A DNA stretch of 64,000 bases from Nocardia sp. NBC_01730. GTDB taxonomy: Bacteria; Actinomycetota; Actinomycetes; Mycobacteriales; Mycobacteriaceae. Shown one piece after another: positions 21,842 through 30,627 of this stretch. Below the pieces are notes generated by a model. It did no database searches. It was not told the origin of the DNA and saw nothing but the letters and a program-made list of their open reading frames with translations. How positions within the stretch are numbered: position 1 is the first letter of the stretch; each line of letters begins with the position of its first letter. Both the position numbers and the translations under genes were made by a program. The stretch lies in the NCBI RefSeq assembly GCF_035920445.1, contig NZ_CP109162.1, forward strand, positions 248,001 through 312,000. Reading direction: 5' to 3'.

Positions 21842-22633
21842 ATGATTCTGGATCGGTTCCGGATCGACGGACAGGTCGCCATCGTCACGGGAGCAGGTCG
21901 CGGCCTTGGGGCGGCGATCGCCCTGGCGTTCGCGGAGGCGGGCGCGGATGTCGTCATCGCCGCACGCACCAAGAGCCAGCTGGATGAAGTCGCCGAGCAG
22001 GTGGCGGCGACCGGACGACAGGCCCACGTGGTGCCCGCGGACCTGAGCGATGCCGATGCCACGGCGGCCCTCGCGGCAACGGCGGTCGAACGTTTCGGGC
22101 GCCTGGACATCGTGGTCAACAACGTGGGCGGGGCGCTGCCGTGCCCGTTGCTCGACACGACACCCCGGGCGCTGGCGGACGCGTTCGACTTCAACGTCGT
22201 CAACGCGCACGCCCTGGTCCGGGCCGCGGTGCCGCGCATGCTCGAAACCGCCGGTGGTGGTTCCATCCTGAACATCACCTCCACCATGGGACGCCTGCCT
22301 GGTCGCGCCTTCGCCGCCTATGGCACTGCGAAGGCCGCCCTCGCCCACTACACCAAGCTTGCGGCGCTCGACCTGAATCCGCGCATCCGGGTGAACGCGA
22401 TCGCGCCCGGCGCGATCCTGACCTCCGCGCTCGAGATTGTCGCGGGCAATGAGGCGATGCGCACCGAACTGGAGGCCAAGACCCCGCTGCACCGCATCGG
22501 CGAACCCGATGACATCGCCGCGGCCGCCCTTTACCTCGTCTCGCCCGCAGGGAAGTACCTCACCGGCAAGATCCTCGAGCCCGACGGCGGCTTGATCATC
22601 CCGAACCTCGACCTCCCGATCCCGGACCTGTGA
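21842..22633 (+). CDS. Short-chain dehydrogenase/reductase
   Basis: This 263-aa classical SDR has the cofactor motif [13 protein letters not shown] (about residues 16-28), an Asp in PADLSD, NNVGG in place of NNAG, a catalytic Ser in ILNITSTMG, and Tyr and Lys in [13 protein letters not shown]. It ends with the EPDGGLIIP segment. The substrate is unknown. A GGGAG element precedes ATG 21842. The gene ends 1 nt before the next dehydrogenase gene, so they form an operon divergent from the IclR gene. Confidence 0.88.
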   Translation: MILDRFRIDGQVAIVTGAGRGLGAAIALAFAEAGADVVIAARTKSQLDEVAEQVAATGRQAHVVPADLSDADATAALAATAVERFGRLDIVVNNVGGALPCPLLDTTPRALADAFDFNVVNAHALVRAAVPRMLETAGGGSILNITSTMGRLPGRAFAAYGTAKAALAHYTKLAALDLNPRIRVNAIAPGAILTSALEIVAGNEAMRTELEAKTPLHRIGEPDDIAAAALYLVSPAGKYLTGKILEPDGGLIIPNLDLPIPDL

Positions 22634-22634
22634 C

Positions 22635-23711
22635 ATGACTTATCGCGTAGTGCAGTGGGGCACCGGCAATGTCGGCAGGCATGCGCTCGCCGGCGTCATC
22701 GCCAACCCTGACTTGGAATTGACCGGCGTGTGGGTATCCGGAGCCGCGAAGGACGGAATCGACGCGGGAAGGCTCGCGGGACTGGATGATTCGGTCGGTG
22801 TCGCCGCGACGACCGATGCGGATGCTTTGCTGGCGTCGCGTCCGGATTGCGTCGTGTACTGCTCGATGACCGACAACCGCCTGTTCGAGGCCGTGCAGGA
22901 TCTGCAGCGCATCCTCGCCGCGGGAATCAACGTCGTCGCCTGTGCGCCGGTGTTCTTCCAGTACCCCTACGGTGTGCTTCCGGACGAGCTGTTGAAGCCG
23001 GTGCAGGAGGCGGCCGCGCAAGGGAACTCGTCACTGTGGGTGAACGGCATCGACCCGGGTTTCGCCAACGATCTGCTTCCACTTGCCCTCGCGGGCACCT
23101 GTCTGCGCATCGATCAGCTGCGTTGCCTGGAGATCGTCGACTACGCCAGCTACGACAACCGCGAGGTGATGTTCGACATCATGGGCTTCGGCAAGCCAGT
23201 CGACGATATCCCGATGCTGTTACAGCCCGGTGTGCTGGCACTGGCCTGGGGCGGCACGGTCCGTCAGCTTGCCGCGGGAATCGGCGTCACGCTCGACGCC
23301 GTCACGGAGACCTACGAGCGGATTCCCGCGCCGGAGTCGTTCGACATCGCCACCGGGCACGTTGCTGAAGGCGCCGCTGCCGCATTGCGTTTCGAGGTGC
23401 GCGGCATGGTCGGCGACGTGCCTGTCACGGTGCTCGAGCACGTCACCCGGCTGCGACCCGACCTGTGCCCCGACTGGCCGCAGCCTGCGCACCCGGCGGG
23501 CTCCTACCGGGTCGAGATCACCGGTGAGCCGAACTACGCACTGGATCTGGTGACCTCGAGCCGCAACGGCGATCACAACTACGCGACTTTGCTCGCCACC
23601 GGCATGCGCATCGTCAACGCCGTTCCTGCCGTGGTCGCTGCGCCGGCAGGCATACTCACCGCGCTCGACCTGCCGCTGATCACCGGCCCTGCGGTACGGC
23701 CGACCGGTTGA
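22635..23711 (+). CDS. DapB/diaminopentanoate-dehydrogenase-like NAD(P)-binding protein
   Basis: This 358-aa protein opens with the Rossmann motif YRVVQWGTGNVGRHALAGV and continues PDLELTGVWVSGAAKDG, VYCSMTDNRLFEAVQDL, GINVVACAPVFFQYPYG and NSSLWVNGIDPGFANDLLPL. This is the pattern of actinobacterial proteins annotated as dihydrodipicolinate-reductase-like or 2,4-diaminopentanoate dehydrogenase family. Mycobacteriales carry many such genes in lipid and steroid clusters, so the amino-acid substrate of the name is doubtful here. It is co-transcribed with the SDR (1-nt gap). Confidence 0.8.
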   Translation: MTYRVVQWGTGNVGRHALAGVIANPDLELTGVWVSGAAKDGIDAGRLAGLDDSVGVAATTDADALLASRPDCVVYCSMTDNRLFEAVQDLQRILAAGINVVACAPVFFQYPYGVLPDELLKPVQEAAAQGNSSLWVNGIDPGFANDLLPLALAGTCLRIDQLRCLEIVDYASYDNREVMFDIMGFGKPVDDIPMLLQPGVLALAWGGTVRQLAAGIGVTLDAVTETYERIPAPESFDIATGHVAEGAAAALRFEVRGMVGDVPVTVLEHVTRLRPDLCPDWPQPAHPAGSYRVEITGEPNYALDLVTSSRNGDHNYATLLATGMRIVNAVPAVVAAPAGILTALDLPLITGPAVRPTG

Positions 23712-23880
23712 TCCGGATGAGGCCGTGCGGCGCAACCGCGCGTGGCGTACGGCGTCGTTCGAGCCGCTGATCCGGATCAGGTCGTGCGGGCGTAACCGGA
23801 GCGCGACAGACGGTTCGCTCGAGCCTGATCCAGGCGAGGCCGGGCCCGACGTAACGTCGTGCGCCGCGGACTTCGCCGAG
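23709..23880. repeat. Degenerate direct repeat, unit about 58 bp, about three copies
   Basis: Copies begin with TGATCC at 23709, 23768 and 23826, and the first two end with (G/C)TTCGAGCC or CTCGAGCC. The first copy includes the stop codon of the preceding gene. The third copy is decayed. Nothing else is seen in the 226 bp between the two convergent genes. Confidence 0.5.
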
Positions 23881-23937
23881 TTCGAGGACTCGGGCGCGGC
23901 ATCTGAGTACCCGCCGGATCGCGTCGCTCGAGCCTGC

Positions 23938-24987
23938 TTACGTGGTGCGCAGCGCTGCCAGTGCCCGTTCGATATCCGCATCGCTGTTGTAGAGATGGAA
24001 CGCGAACCGCAGCCCACCCGCGCGGGTTGAAGCGATCACACCTGCCGTTTGCAGCCGGGCTGTCGCGTCACCAGCGCCGGGAACGACGACGATAGGCGAG
24101 CGAGCTTCGACGGGCTCGAAACCGAGCTCGCGCAGTCCATTGCGGAACCGGTCGGCCAGTTCGATATTGTGCGCGCCGATCTTCTCGACCGTCAGTTCCT
24201 CGATCAAAGACAGGCCCGCCGTCGCGGCGATGACGCCGAGCCAATCCGGCGTCGCGTCCAAGCGCCGTGCGGTAGTGGGCAGTGCGACGGGATGGTAGAG
24301 CTCAGCCCAGCGATCCTCCGCGGCGTACCAGCTGGATCCGACCGGGCGCAGCTGGGCGGCGAACTCGGGCGCCGCGGCGAAGAACGCGATGCTGCGCGCG
24401 CCGACGAGCCATTTGTACGAGGCACACACCCAGTAGTCCGCGGCGGCGAAGCGCAACGGTAGCCAGCCTGCGGCCTGGCTGGCGTCGACGAGCAGCCGGG
24501 TGCCGTTGGCCCGGGTCGCCGCGCGCAGTTCGGTCAGGTCGATGATGCGTCCGTCCGCGGATTGGACCACACTCACCGCCACCAGCGCGGTCTCCGGCCG
24601 GACCTGCGCGGCCAGCTCGTCCAGCGGGGCGAAGCGCACGACGAGGTCGCCGCGGTACACGAAAGGCATAGAGACCGAGGAGAATTCGCCCTCGGCAAGC
24701 AGCACCTCGGCGCCGGGCGGCAGTGTGGCGGCCACCGGGGCGATGAGTCCGGCGACTCCGCCGGCGAGCGCGATGTCATCGGGCGTCGCGCCGTCGAGCA
24801 GGCGGGCGAACCCCGCGCGCAGTTCGGGCACCAGCTGATCGAGTTCCGTAGGGCCGCCGCGGCCCGCCGCCCAGGTCGTGCCTGCGTCGCGGACCGCGGT
24901 CAGCGCGCGCGTGGACGGCAGTCCGTACGAGGCCGTGTTCAGATAGGTGGTCTCTGGCGTGAACTCGTGCGGCGCTAGGGAGGACAT
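23938..24987 (-). CDS. Class V aminotransferase / cysteine-desulfurase-like PLP enzyme
   Basis: This 349-aa fold-type I PLP enzyme has TTYLNTASYGLPS at the N-terminus, DDIALAGGVAGLIAPVAATLPPG, the Asp that holds the pyridine ring in LLVDASQAAGWLPL, and the lysine-containing motif WVCASYKWLVG. It ends in the small domain FAFHLYNSDADIERAL. The family includes desulfurases, isopenicillin-epimerase-like and kynureninase-like enzymes; substrate is open. ATG 24987 is preferred for the family-like MSSLAPHEFTPETTYLN start; an upstream in-frame GTG/ATG is possible. Confidence 0.85.
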   Translation of the reverse strand: MSSLAPHEFTPETTYLNTASYGLPSTRALTAVRDAGTTWAAGRGGPTELDQLVPELRAGFARLLDGATPDDIALAGGVAGLIAPVAATLPPGAEVLLAEGEFSSVSMPFVYRGDLVVRFAPLDELAAQVRPETALVAVSVVQSADGRIIDLTELRAATRANGTRLLVDASQAAGWLPLRFAAADYWVCASYKWLVGARSIAFFAAAPEFAAQLRPVGSSWYAAEDRWAELYHPVALPTTARRLDATPDWLGVIAATAGLSLIEELTVEKIGAHNIELADRFRNGLRELGFEPVEARSPIVVVPGAGDATARLQTAGVIASTRAGGLRFAFHLYNSDADIERALAALRTT

Positions 24988-25190
24988 ATCCGCAGCATCC
25001 GCCACCATTCCCGGTGCCGTCCAGCGCCACTGCACGAATAGTGGACCGATTCTCCCGCAGTGGTCCGCGGCGATACGCTCGCGACGCCTTCTGGCCATCC
25101 GACGGCGAGCTCGACTGCGCCGAGCGCAGGTTGGCGGTGTTTGCCGGGGATCGGTCGAGGTATCCAGGCGGCGGCGACCAGGACGGCAAT

Positions 25191-25667
25191 CTACTTCTCG
25201 AACGCCCACATGTTGGACAGCAGCTGGAAACTGGGGGTATCGGACAGCGCTTGCATAGATTCGTAGATGCGCTGGTAGCCGGTCGAGGTGATGCGCCATT
25301 GATCATCGGTGTCGCGGCGGTAGGTGTCGGTGTAGTAACCGGCGCCGCGGATCAGGACGCCGTACTGCGTCGCGATCACCGTGTCTTCGAAAGCCCATGA
25401 ACCCGTAGCTGTTTCGCCATCGACGCTGATTTCCGGATGGCTGGCGATGTGGACGGTGACGACCGAGGGGCCGAGATTTTCCCGCATGAACGCGGTGATG
25501 GCGTCGCGGCCGTCCAGGCTCAGTGGCTCGCCGAGCGCGTGCGTGCCATAGCGGCCGGTCGCGTCGACGGCGAGGGTATCGCCGAACTCGTCCCACCGTT
25601 TGAGGTCGAGGGCTCGGAAGTAGCGGTACTTCAGCTGGCGGACGGCTTCGATGGCGTCGAGATCCAT
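25191..25667 (-). CDS. SnoaL-like (NTF2 superfamily) protein
   Basis: This 158-aa protein begins MDLDAIEAVRQLKYRYFRALDLKRWDEFGDTLAVDATGRYG, the common SnoaL-4 start, and continues DAITAFMRENLGPSVVTVHIASHPEISVDGETATGSWAFED. The Tyr/Asp/His positions of the ligand pocket (YRYFRALD, VHIASHPEI) are kept. Related proteins include hydroxylases, dehydratases and isomerases acting on polyketides or steroids. The gene is divergent from the IclR gene at 25869, and a KstR-like palindrome lies just upstream of its start. Confidence 0.82.
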   Translation of the reverse strand: MDLDAIEAVRQLKYRYFRALDLKRWDEFGDTLAVDATGRYGTHALGEPLSLDGRDAITAFMRENLGPSVVTVHIASHPEISVDGETATGSWAFEDTVIATQYGVLIRGAGYYTDTYRRDTDDQWRITSTGYQRIYESMQALSDTPSFQLLSNMWAFEK

Positions 25668-25700
25668 CTGTCGAGGGTGGCACGTAAGTGCCCGCAAGAC

Positions 25701-25714
25701 AAGAACGTGTTCTA
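25701..25714. promoter_or_regulatory. KstR-like operator candidate
   Basis: The core AGAAC-GT-GTTCT is a perfect palindrome, and 13 of 14 positions fit the KstR consensus TNNAACNNGTTNNA used in Rhodococcus and Mycobacterium steroid/lipid regulons. It lies 34 bp upstream of the SnoaL-like gene. The true regulator could be another TetR protein. Confidence 0.45.
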
Positions 25715-25868
25715 TTTTTGGACGTGCGAACATTCGTAGCCGGTCTTCGTGTTTACGGGATTTCCGAACGGGGCATTGTGGTGGGACGGTATGAGCGTGC
25801 GTGCCGGAAACGTACATACTGGTCGAATTGCTTCTAAGCTCTAGGCGGCACGCAGTGTGGAGGTGAGC

Positions 25869-26705
25869 ATGACAGTCGAGGTGGTGACCCATCTCGAGTC
25901 CGGAGAGTTGTGGACTGGATCGGGGCCCGCACGGCCCGCGCAGCCCCCGGTGTCGATGATCGAGCGAATGACGCTGATACTCGATGCTTTCGACGGTGCG
26001 ACGCCGACCCTCACCCTCCTAGGTCTCGCCGAACGCACCGGGCTGCCGCGGTCTACCGTGCACCGCATCCTCGACCAGATGATCCGGCTGCGCTGGCTCG
26101 CGCACACGCCGGGCGGCTACCGGCTCGGCATGCGCACGCTCGAGTTGGGCGGACTCGCCGCCGGCCACAACGAGATTCGTGATGTGGTGAGCCCGATGCT
26201 GCACGACCTCTGTCAACGAACCGGCATGGTCGGGCACCTCGGCGTCCTGGACGGGCGCGAGGTGCTGTACCTGGACAAGGCCGGTGGCCGGTGCGCCGCG
26301 GCCGTTCCCACCCGGCTCGGCGGCCGGATGCCCGCGCATAGCACGGCACTGGGCAAAGCGCTGCTCGCCTCGCTCGAACCGAGCATCGTCGAGGTGTCTT
26401 TTCGCGACCGGATCCCGCAGCTCACCCCGCGTACCATCTGCGATCGCACCGAACTGCATCGCGAGCTCATGCGTATCCGCCATCGGCAGGGTGTCGCGGT
26501 CGACAACGAGGAGTCGGTCCCCGGCATCGGGTGCGTCGCTGTGCCGATTCGTGGGCGCAGCGCCGCGGTGGCCGCCCTGTCGCTGTCGGGCCAGATCGGC
26601 GGTGAGCGAACGGTATTGGATACCGCTCGTCTCGGCCGCCTGCTGGTCGAGGCCGCCGACGAGGCTGGGCGTTCGCTGTTCCCGCGTCACGACCGATTGC
26701 GCTAG
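25869..26705 (+). CDS. IclR-family transcriptional regulator
   Basis: This 278-aa canonical IclR protein has a winged helix at about residues 30-85 (MIERMTLILDAFDG, LTLLGLAERTGLPRSTVHRILDQMIRLRWLAHTPGGYRLG). The effector domain follows, with RMPAHSTALGKALLASL and a C-terminal NEESVPGIGCVAVPIRGRSAAVAALSLSG. GGAGGTGAGC directly upstream supports ATG 25869 over the in-frame GTG at 25857. It is divergent from the SnoaL-like gene, so it probably regulates that gene or a linked catabolic pathway. Confidence 0.9.
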   Translation: MTVEVVTHLESGELWTGSGPARPAQPPVSMIERMTLILDAFDGATPTLTLLGLAERTGLPRSTVHRILDQMIRLRWLAHTPGGYRLGMRTLELGGLAAGHNEIRDVVSPMLHDLCQRTGMVGHLGVLDGREVLYLDKAGGRCAAAVPTRLGGRMPAHSTALGKALLASLEPSIVEVSFRDRIPQLTPRTICDRTELHRELMRIRHRQGVAVDNEESVPGIGCVAVPIRGRSAAVAALSLSGQIGGERTVLDTARLGRLLVEAADEAGRSLFPRHDRLR

Positions 26706-26873
26706 CTATCCGGTAATCAGCGGCAGCATAGAAGGATTCGTTGGATTCGGCCGGTCGCATCGAGATCCGGATCAACCGCCGTTCCGACGGTCCTTTCTCG
26801 GGGAAGGGCGCTGGTGTTTGTTTCGCCGCGGCACGGGTAAGCGATGAGGGTTCCACCAGAGGGAGGCCGGAGG

Positions 26874-27257
26874 ATGGCAACAAATGACGGTGTCGGGAAG
26901 TTGCGCAGCGTCGTACTGGATTGTCCCGAGCCGCGCAAGCTCGCTGAGTTCTATCGCGGACTGCTCGGCGCCGAACTGCTCGACGGCAGTGACAACGACT
27001 GGGTCGTCCTGGTCGACGAGTCGGGCCGACGGATCGCTTTCCAGACGGCGCCGGAGTACAAACCGCCGCGCTTCCCGGATCCTGAAGCGTCCCAGCAGAT
27101 CCACTTCGACATTTTGGTCGACGATATCGAAGTGGCCCAGGCAGAAGCGATCGCGTTGGGCGCGACTCCGGTCCAGCTGGACACCGACGGCGCCTTCCGC
27201 GTCTATGCAGATCCGGTAGGGCACACCTTCTGTCTTGTCTGGCTGCCCGACGAGTGA
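26874..27257 (+). CDS. VOC/glyoxalase family protein
   Basis: This 127-aa protein has the two beta-alpha-beta-beta-beta modules of the vicinal oxygen chelate fold: KLRSVVLDCPEPRKLAEFYRGLLGAELLDGSDNDWVVLVDESGRRIAFQ and QQIHFDILVDDIEVAQAEAIALGATPVQL, ending ADPVGHTFCLVWLPDE. The metal-ligand positions appear partly substituted (HFDI is kept; the first module has VVLDCP). It belongs to the bleomycin-resistance-like subgroup whose functions are mostly unknown. GGGAGG 7 nt before ATG 26874 sets the start. Confidence 0.85.
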   Translation: MATNDGVGKLRSVVLDCPEPRKLAEFYRGLLGAELLDGSDNDWVVLVDESGRRIAFQTAPEYKPPRFPDPEASQQIHFDILVDDIEVAQAEAIALGATPVQLDTDGAFRVYADPVGHTFCLVWLPDE

Positions 27258-27300
27258 CGATCGGCGATCGCGGTGGTCGCTGTTCCTTGCGATCAAACCG

Positions 27301-27711
27301 CTACGACTCGATGCGCTCCAGGAGCCAGCGCGGCCCGACAGTGTGTGCCCCGAGCGCCTCAACACGATCGCGTAGTCCGCGATCTGCGGTCACGACAGTG
27401 ATCGAACGGTTGCTGTCCTCCTCAACGGCTGCCGCTACCACGCCAACGATCGCGTCATCTCCCGAACCGTCCGCCAGCACGACATGTAGGCTTTCGAATT
27501 CCGGATTCGTCTGGACAGCACCTGCGGCCTTCGCCACACCCTCGAGCACGGCAACCACCTGGGCCGGCCGCTCCAGGTGCTCGTCCAACCTCGTCAGCTT
27601 CACGAGCAATCGCCCGGCCGCACCAGTGCGATCGCGCCACCAACCATCGGGCCGCGAGCCGACGACATTCGCTGCATCCACCACAATCAGCTGGACCGGG
27701 TCATCCGTCAC
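27301..27711 (-). CDS. PIN/NYN-like nuclease-fold protein
   Basis: This 136-aa protein has QLIVVDAANVVGSRPDGWWRDR at the N-terminus (the Asp of the first PIN/NYN motif), then FESLHVVLADGSGDDAIVGVV with Asp pairs and a late ITVVTADRGLRDRVEALGAHTVGPRWLL. These acidic positions match the metal-binding site of YacP/NYN-type RNases. Relatives in mycobacteria are sometimes named NTP pyrophosphohydrolase without evidence. GTG 27711 is chosen because AGGAAGGAG lies 7-8 nt upstream; an ATG at 27759 is the alternative. It converges on the VOC gene. Confidence 0.75.
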   Translation of the reverse strand: MTDDPVQLIVVDAANVVGSRPDGWWRDRTGAAGRLLVKLTRLDEHLERPAQVVAVLEGVAKAAGAVQTNPEFESLHVVLADGSGDDAIVGVVAAAVEEDSNRSITVVTADRGLRDRVEALGAHTVGPRWLLERIES

Positions 27712-28251
27712 ACCCTCGGTCTCCTTCCTCTGGAACGACTGCTGAGCTGAGAAAGGCATCGACTCAGCGCCGACCGATGCCGCGTGTACTCAGATCGCTG
27801 ACTTGACCGCGGCATCGCGATTCCCGCCCGAGGCCCCGCGAGTCGGCCTCCCGGTGCTGGTGTCAGCTGGTTCAGCATATGCCTTGACCGCTGCGTGTCG
27901 GTGACAGCGCGGCCAGCCGGGTGCATCCCGCTCCTGGTCAGCACCGGTTATCTCCGCGATTCTCCGCCAGGAGCGGCGCCGAGGCCTGTTGCGCTGGCAC
28001 AGTCCGATACCTGGCCGGCGTGCTCCGGCCCGCCGCGCCGGAGCAGGTTCAGCTGCGGTGACCGTATCGGCGGGTTTCATGCCCCGATCATCGAGGCATC
28101 CCGGCGGACCAGCGCGTGCTCGGATTGTCGGCGCGACCGCCGGTGGCCTGCTGATGTCGACGACGCCGGTGCCGAGCGCCATGGCCGAGGTCGGACACCC
28201 TTTTTTGTCGAATCACCGATATGACCCATTATTTTGTGTTCTGCTCGAACG
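27712..28251. other. 540-bp intergenic region without a supportable gene
   Basis: Several short frames exist on both strands but none has sequence that looks like a protein family or a good ribosome site. A plus-strand stretch near 28120-28190 (GATAGGLLMSTTPVPSAMA) looks like part of a signal peptide and may be a gene relic. The AT-rich end (28196-28245) probably holds the promoter of the deaminase gene. Confidence 0.4.
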
Positions 28252-29655
28252 GTGAGCCAAGTCCACTTGGGGCACATTTATCACATTGCCGGTCGTCCCG
28301 TTGCCGACGATGCGGCTGACGCTCTGGTCGCGGTGCCGGACGGCGCTCTGGTAATCGGTGACGACGGTCGGATCGGTTACTGCGGTAGCCGCGACGAGGT
28401 CCCGTCCGAATACCGCGGCGGAAAGGCGTTCGATCACCGCCCAGGCTTTCTCCTTCCTGGTTTCGTCGACACCCATGTTCATTTTCCGCAGACCTTCGCC
28501 GGCGACGCGTACGGCGGTGGTCAGCTGCTGGAATGGCTCAATCTCTGCATGTACCCCGCGGAATCCCGGTATGCGGAACCCGACTTCGCGCAGCGGGCGG
28601 CCGTCGAATTCTGCGCGCGACGCATCGCGGCGGGAACAACCGCGGCGATGGTCTTCGGGTCGGCTTTTCCGCAAGCGCAAGACTCGTTGTTCACCGAAAC
28701 GCTACGGCATGGCTTGCGGATGGTCAGCGGCCGCGGGATCCAGACGACGGGAGACCAGTCCGCGGCGCCCCTGATCACTTCGGAGGAAGACGCCCTGAGG
28801 TTGACGAGGGAGGAGATCGAGAAATGGCATGCCGCCGATACCGGTGATGTCGATACGGCACTCTTGCATGTGGCTGTCGTTCCTCGCTTTTCGCTATCGG
28901 TGACGCGTGAGACGCTGAAGAATCTTGGTGAACTGTATGATTCGGTTCGTGATCGCGGTGTCTATTTCCACAGTCACCTCAACGAGAACAATCGCCCTGG
29001 AACCGGTGAGGTCGAAACCACCAAGCAGGTCTACCGAGTCGATTCGTACCTCGACACCTACGACGGGAAGTTCCTGGTCGGCTCGGCCGAGGGTGGCAAG
29101 AGCCTGCTCGGTCGGCGCAGCATCCTCGCGCATTGCGTGCACTGTCAGGACATCGAACTCGAGCGGATGGCCGAGACCGGCACTTCGGTCGCACACTGTC
29201 CTGTTTCGCAGCAGTTTTTGGGATCCGGCACGATGCCGTGGAAGCGGACGATCGCCTCTGGAGTCAACGTGGCCGCGGGAACCGACTTCGGCGGTGGGGA
29301 TGAATGGCTGATCCCGCAGGTCTTGTCGGCCGCGTTCAAGGTCCATATCTCCGAGCCGGGTGACGACGGCGTGTCGATGCATCCGGCGGAAATGCTGTTC
29401 ACCGGCACGTTGGCCGGCGCGCGGGCTCTCGACATGGAAAGTCGATTCGGGAATTTCGATCTCGGCAAGGAAGCCGACTTCATCGTCGTCGAACCGGCGC
29501 GCTGTCCGGCGTTGGCGGGTGCGCTGGCACAGGGGATTCGTTCCGAAGACCCCAGATCGGCGCGGGATCAGACACTGTTCGCACTGCTGATGGGTATGCG
29601 CGAGCCCGTGATCTCGGAGGTCTACGTTCGGGGCCATCGCATCGACGGCGCCTAG
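28252..29655 (+). CDS. guaD: Guanine deaminase (amidohydrolase family)
   Basis: This 467-aa protein has the zinc-site motifs PGFVDTHVHFPQTFA, the Cys/His stretch FHSHLNENN, ILAHCVHCQDIEL and the final Asp in AAGTDFGGGDEWL. HVHFPQ and the block QLLEWLNLCMYPAESRY are characteristic of guanine deaminase rather than other amidohydrolases. It converts guanine to xanthine plus ammonia in purine catabolism. GTG 28252 gives the usual short N-terminus (SQVHLGHIYHIAG); an upstream GTG at 28234 is possible. The next gene starts 10 bp after its stop. Confidence 0.85.
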   Translation: MSQVHLGHIYHIAGRPVADDAADALVAVPDGALVIGDDGRIGYCGSRDEVPSEYRGGKAFDHRPGFLLPGFVDTHVHFPQTFAGDAYGGGQLLEWLNLCMYPAESRYAEPDFAQRAAVEFCARRIAAGTTAAMVFGSAFPQAQDSLFTETLRHGLRMVSGRGIQTTGDQSAAPLITSEEDALRLTREEIEKWHAADTGDVDTALLHVAVVPRFSLSVTRETLKNLGELYDSVRDRGVYFHSHLNENNRPGTGEVETTKQVYRVDSYLDTYDGKFLVGSAEGGKSLLGRRSILAHCVHCQDIELERMAETGTSVAHCPVSQQFLGSGTMPWKRTIASGVNVAAGTDFGGGDEWLIPQVLSAAFKVHISEPGDDGVSMHPAEMLFTGTLAGARALDMESRFGNFDLGKEADFIVVEPARCPALAGALAQGIRSEDPRSARDQTLFALLMGMREPVISEVYVRGHRIDGA

Positions 29656-29665
29656 AGGCGCGCCG

Positions 29666-30616
29666 ATGACAACTGCCGCGACCGCCGTCACTGTCTTTCA
29701 TCGCCCGTCGGACAGCACGGAATTTCATGCTTGGCTGGCGCGGATGATCGAAATCGCCGAGGCCGCGGACGGATTCGTGGACGTGTCCGTCGCGGTGCGT
29801 GATGGTCCCCAGCTCGAGCCGGGTTTCAGTGTCACTTTCCGATCCGAACGGGCAGTGCACGATTTTCTGGACTCGACCGACAGGGCGCGCTTGCTGGTCG
29901 AAGGCGAGTCGCTGGGGTTTCGCCGCAAGTGTTCGGACCTGATCATCGTCGAAGGTGGATTGCCACCTCCGGGGATCGGCGTGTTCCGGCACAGCGTCGC
30001 CCGCGGAAAGGAAGATGAATTCGCGGCGACGGAATTGCGCTTGGTCGCGTCGAGTTCCACATTTTCCGGATTCGAGGGCGCCGCGCTTTTTCCCACGAGC
30101 AAAGCCGGGCAATGGTTTTCGGTGCTCCGATTCCGAACGGGACACCAGCTGTCGGATTGGATGCGCTCGGAGGAACGCGCCGCCGTCCTGCCGGAATTGC
30201 GCTCGGAGTTGACCGAGGATTTCACGGTCGATGCGCACGCCACACCGTTCGGGTCCACGTTCCGAACGGTCGACGGCGAGACCCGAATCACGCCGACGTG
30301 GAAGATCGCCATGTTGGTGCTGTTGGTGCTGTATCCGACGGTGATGACATTGTCGAGGTTTCTCGGCCCGGTGCTGGACGAGATCGGAGCGGAGCCCTGG
30401 TTGGCGATGTGGCTGAGCCAGATCGTCAGCGTCGCATTGATGAGTTGGTTCTTGTCGCCCGCGGTCGCGACATGCTTCCGGCGGTGGCTCGATCCGATCG
30501 ACGGTGCGGGGTGGCGAATCAGTGCCGTGGGCGCCGCGGTGGTTGTTGTGGTCTACGCCATGACGCTGCTGTTGTTCGCGTCGGTGCAGTGGCTGCAGTA
30601 CTGGGATTACCACTGA
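29666..30616 (+). CDS. Antibiotic-biosynthesis-monooxygenase-like protein with membrane tail
   Basis: In this 316-aa protein the first 200 residues look like two tandem ABM (dimeric alpha-beta barrel) domains: TVFHRPSDSTEFHAWLARMIEIAEAADGFVDVSV and VFRHSVARGKEDEFAATELRLVASSSTFSGFEGAALF. Three transmembrane helices follow: about 212-230 (TWKIAMLVLLVLYPTVMTL), 245-268 (WLAMWLSQIVSVALMSWFLSP) and 285-308 (ISAVGAAVVVVVYAMTLLLFA). Similar ABM-plus-membrane proteins occur in actinobacteria and cyanobacteria with unknown function. It is probably co-transcribed with guanine deaminase. Confidence 0.7.
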   Translation: MTTAATAVTVFHRPSDSTEFHAWLARMIEIAEAADGFVDVSVAVRDGPQLEPGFSVTFRSERAVHDFLDSTDRARLLVEGESLGFRRKCSDLIIVEGGLPPPGIGVFRHSVARGKEDEFAATELRLVASSSTFSGFEGAALFPTSKAGQWFSVLRFRTGHQLSDWMRSEERAAVLPELRSELTEDFTVDAHATPFGSTFRTVDGETRITPTWKIAMLVLLVLYPTVMTLSRFLGPVLDEIGAEPWLAMWLSQIVSVALMSWFLSPAVATCFRRWLDPIDGAGWRISAVGAAVVVVVYAMTLLLFASVQWLQYWDYH

Positions 30617-30627
30617 CGTCGGCTTAC

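Noticed and set aside
23709..23937. CRISPR-like array
   Set aside because: The units are degenerate, about 58 bp and adjacent, without unique spacers; no cas genes are in the window.
27790..28182. 130-codon minus-strand frame in the gap before guanine deaminase
   Set aside because: Composition is Arg/Pro/Ala-rich without any family pattern or ribosome site; probably chance in high-GC DNA.
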